From Acidobacteriota bacterium (GTDB taxonomy: Bacteria; Acidobacteriota; Terriglobia; Terriglobales; Acidobacteriaceae), in contig JAJZIF010000200.1 of assembly GCA_021810735.1 (NCBI GenBank), forward strand, positions 1-7,095: a stretch of DNA of 7,095 nt, read 5' to 3'. Position numbers and translations under genes: made by a program. The notes beneath the pieces are model-generated. The model was not told where the DNA came from. It saw only the letters and a list, made by a program, of their open reading frames with translations, and did no database searches. Each line of letters starts with the position of its first letter. Position 1 is the first letter of the stretch. Of the stretch, positions 5,337 through 7,095 are shown piece by piece.

Positions 5337-6799
5337 ATTTCGAGCCTAGCAGACTCGGCGGTGCGTTCCTCGGCCACCATGACCATCGGATATTTTGGGC
5401 GCAGGGTAATTTTTGGCTGCACGTCGACCGCTTGTCCCGGCACCATGCGAAAGCGCCATCGCTGCGCCAGCGTTGCCAGGATTAGCACGCCTTCCATCCA
5501 CGCAAAAGCCTCGCCGATGCATTGGCGGGAGCCGCCGCCAAAGGGAAAGTAGGCGAATCGCGGTCGCGCTGCTTTCTGCTCCGGCGTGAAGCGCTCCGGA
5601 TCGAACCGCAATGGCTCGGGATAGAACTTTTCGCTGCGCTGCAAAATGTATTGGCTGAAGAAAAAATAGGTACCCGCAGGCAGCCGGTACGGACCCAGTT
5701 CGACAATCTGCGTCGATTGCCGCCCCATGGCCCAGGCCGGGGGATAGAGCCGCATCGATTCCGCAAACACCATCTCCGTGGTGCGCAGGCGGGGCAAATC
5801 TTCCAGCGTGGGCAGTTTACCCTGAAGCACATCGTCAACTTCACGCTGCATCCGCTCCGCGGCGGCCGGATTTTCTGACAGCAGATACCATGTCCAGGTC
5901 AGCGCGTTCGCTACCGTCTCATATCCGGCCAGAAAGATGGTGATGACTTCATCGCGCAGTTGCCGATCGCTCATCCCAGTCGCCGGCGCGCCGCACGTGG
6001 CCGGTCCTGTGCCTTCTCCTTCATCTCGGCCCGCCAGCAGCATCGAGAACAAATCGCCGCGGTCTTCATTCGCCGCGCGCCGCTCCGCGATCATGCGATA
6101 CACCTGGGCATCCAACCGCGCCCGCGCCTTGCGAAAACGTATGAGCCCCGGGATGGGCCAGCGGAGATAGTTCTCCGCTTTGGGCAGCGCGATCAGGTAA
6201 TTGTAGAGGCGCATGATCACGTTGACCTCATCATTGATCTCTCGGATCGCGGCAGTCACGTCGGTCGCGAACAGCGTGCGCGCGACAATCTCCAACGTCA
6301 GTTCCATCATGACCGCGGACATGTCGAATGTCTGCCCTGGCTTCCAGGTTGCGCGCATGGCCGCGGCGCGTTCCGCCATCATCTCCGCGTACTTCTGGAT
6401 GCGCTGGCGATGAAATGCGGGCGCAGCGATGCGCCGCTGCCGCATGTGAAACTCGCCCTCGCTTGTGATCAGCCCTTCGCCCAACAGAATCTTCATCCGG
6501 TTCTGCGTGCGTTCTTTGATAAAGGAGGAAGCTTGCGTGACGAGAATCTCGCGGATCAGTTCCGGATCGTTGATGAATACGATGTTGCTGCCGCCCAACT
6601 TGTAATGCGAGACGGAGCCGAAGCTTTTCACCAGGTGTTCAAACAGAAGGATGGGATTTCCAGGCCGAAAAAATCGTCGAAACAAATAAAGCGGTAGATT
6701 GCGCTTGAGGCCGGGCGGGAATCGAAACTCGCCTTCCGGTCGAACTTGCGACTGTCCTGCGGATTCGACGGGGCTCGTAATTGGGGCTTGCGTGGCCAT
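5333..6799 (-). CDS. Cytochrome P450
   Basis: A complete 488-residue soluble-type P450 monooxygenase, with no N-terminal membrane anchor. All signatures are present: C-helix HMRQRR (118-123), I-helix oxygen-activating AGYET (291-295), K-helix ExxR as ESMRLYPP (347-354), the PERF-region FDPERF (399-404) and the heme loop FPFGGGSRQCIGEAF (418-432), with C427 as axial heme thiolate. In the I-helix a Tyr (293) takes the place of the His or Asp often seen before the acid-Thr pair. The general style (GEGLITSEGEFHMRQRR) resembles bacterial P450s of the CYP102/CYP4-like branch. Substrate is unknown, probably a hydrophobic compound. No ferredoxin or reductase is encoded nearby, so electrons must come from elsewhere. 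It starts 40 bases after tmk and overlaps holB by four bases. The ATG at 6799 lacks a clear Shine-Dalgarno, so reading may depend on coupling. Confidence 0.95.
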   Translation of the reverse strand: MATQAPITSPVESAGQSQVRPEGEFRFPPGLKRNLPLYLFRRFFRPGNPILLFEHLVKSFGSVSHYKLGGSNIVFINDPELIREILVTQASSFIKERTQNRMKILLGEGLITSEGEFHMRQRRIAAPAFHRQRIQKYAEMMAERAAAMRATWKPGQTFDMSAVMMELTLEIVARTLFATDVTAAIREINDEVNVIMRLYNYLIALPKAENYLRWPIPGLIRFRKARARLDAQVYRMIAERRAANEDRGDLFSMLLAGRDEGEGTGPATCGAPATGMSDRQLRDEVITIFLAGYETVANALTWTWYLLSENPAAAERMQREVDDVLQGKLPTLEDLPRLRTTEMVFAESMRLYPPAWAMGRQSTQIVELGPYRLPAGTYFFFSQYILQRSEKFYPEPLRFDPERFTPEQKAARPRFAYFPFGGGSRQCIGEAFAWMEGVLILATLAQRWRFRMVPGQAVDVQPKITLRPKYPMVMVAEERTAESARLEM

Positions 6800-6839
6800 G
6801 GAAGGAAGCAGGGGACTGGTAGCGTCGAAATTCGATCCA

Positions 6840-7095
6840 TTACGATGAGGTTTTACGCGTCAGTCGCCCCTCGACAATTTCCACGATACGCTTTTCAATC
6901 GTCTCGACCGACGCATCTTCCGCGATGGTGACCACACGCAAATTTTCCCGGGCCCCAATTTCCTGATACTTCAAAAAAACTCGCTCATAGAAAGCGCGCC
7001 CTTCGCCCTCGAAGCGATTTTCATCCGTTCCCTGTGCCAACTGCCGTCCATTGCGCCTGCGTGCGCGGGCCAGCGACGCATCCAGACTCGGCAAC
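6840..7095 (-). CDS. tmk: Thymidylate kinase, C-terminal part (runs off the right edge)
   Basis: The last 84 codons of a thymidylate kinase, which phosphorylates dTMP to dTDP with ATP. Visible are the LPSLDASLARARRR segment at the edge of the Arg-rich LID region, the DENRFEGEGRAFYERVF stretch typical of Tmk, and KYQEIGAREN followed by the final beta-strand/helix pair (RVVTIAED, then an amphipathic helix ending GRLTRK). The reading frame is open at the window edge, and the first visible codon is TTG (Leu), so this is not the start; the P-loop and DRY/H motifs lie outside. The gene ends with TAA at 6840. It is the first gene of the visible tmk-P450-holB run, and tmk near holB is a common bacterial arrangement, which supports the call. 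Confidence 0.9.
   Translation of the reverse strand, partial: LPSLDASLARARRRNGRQLAQGTDENRFEGEGRAFYERVFLKYQEIGARENLRVVTIAEDASVETIEKRIVEIVEGRLTRKTSS

Noticed and set aside
4812..5552. Plus-strand open frame of 246 codons across holB and the P450 end
   Set aside because: Spans the junction of two well-supported minus-strand genes and shows no recognisable domain.
5960..6697. Plus-strand open frame of 245 codons opposite the P450
   Set aside because: Antisense shadow: the minus strand carries every P450 signature through this stretch.
1..7095. A defence or signalling island built from the CYTH, Nudix and Hfq-like genes
   Set aside because: The genes lie on separate transcription units, there is no effector, sensor or mobile-element sign, and each is explained by a housekeeping family.

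Overview
The window is ordinary-looking bacterial chromosome: GC-rich, densely packed, with no mobile elements, RNA genes or CRISPR. The proteins resemble those of soil Acidobacteriota (Terriglobia-like). That placement rests on my recognition of family style in the cold-shock protein, the Nudix enzyme, the Hfq-like protein and the clamp-loader delta' subunit. It is an inference, not a database result.

Layout from left to right. At the left edge is the first part of a minus-strand gene, possibly DNA polymerase X (1-29). A clear minus-strand intrinsic terminator (86-113) closes the transcript of a cold-shock protein gene (266-490). A Nudix hydrolase of the ADP-ribose pyrophosphatase type follows (776-1534), then a CYTH-domain protein (1741-2325), all on the minus strand. 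Diverging from the CYTH gene is the only plus-strand gene, a two-domain Sua5-type threonylcarbamoyl-AMP synthase (2475-3569). It converges on a minus-strand gene for a divergent Hfq-like protein with a long N-terminal extension (3592-4065). At the right is a minus-strand cluster transcribed in the order tmk (partial, 6840-7095), cytochrome P450 (5333-6799), holB (4239-5336).

The right cluster looks like one transcription unit. The P450 starts 40 bases after the tmk stop, and its stop codon overlaps the holB GTG start by four bases. tmk and holB are neighbours in many bacteria and supply dTTP precursor and a clamp-loader subunit for replication, so a monooxygenase lodged between them is the oddest piece of organisation here. 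The other genes are mostly housekeeping: tRNA t6A modification (sua5), RNA chaperones (csp, Hfq-like), nucleotide-sugar clean-up (Nudix) and a phosphate-ester/nucleotide enzyme (CYTH). I see no evidence that they form a single pathway.

Intergenic stretches are all under 300 bases. 114-265 is the apparent 3' untranslated region of csp and holds an alternating purine-pyrimidine tract. 491-775 holds the csp leader and a doubtful small plus-strand ORF. 1535-1740 shows nothing beyond the Nudix ribosome binding site. 2326-2474 is the divergent sua5/CYTH control region, without a convincing promoter match. 4066-4238 holds a weak promoter candidate for the Hfq-like gene and a small hairpin after holB. 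No obvious novel system was found; the best leads are the Hfq-like protein and the P450 inside the replication operon.
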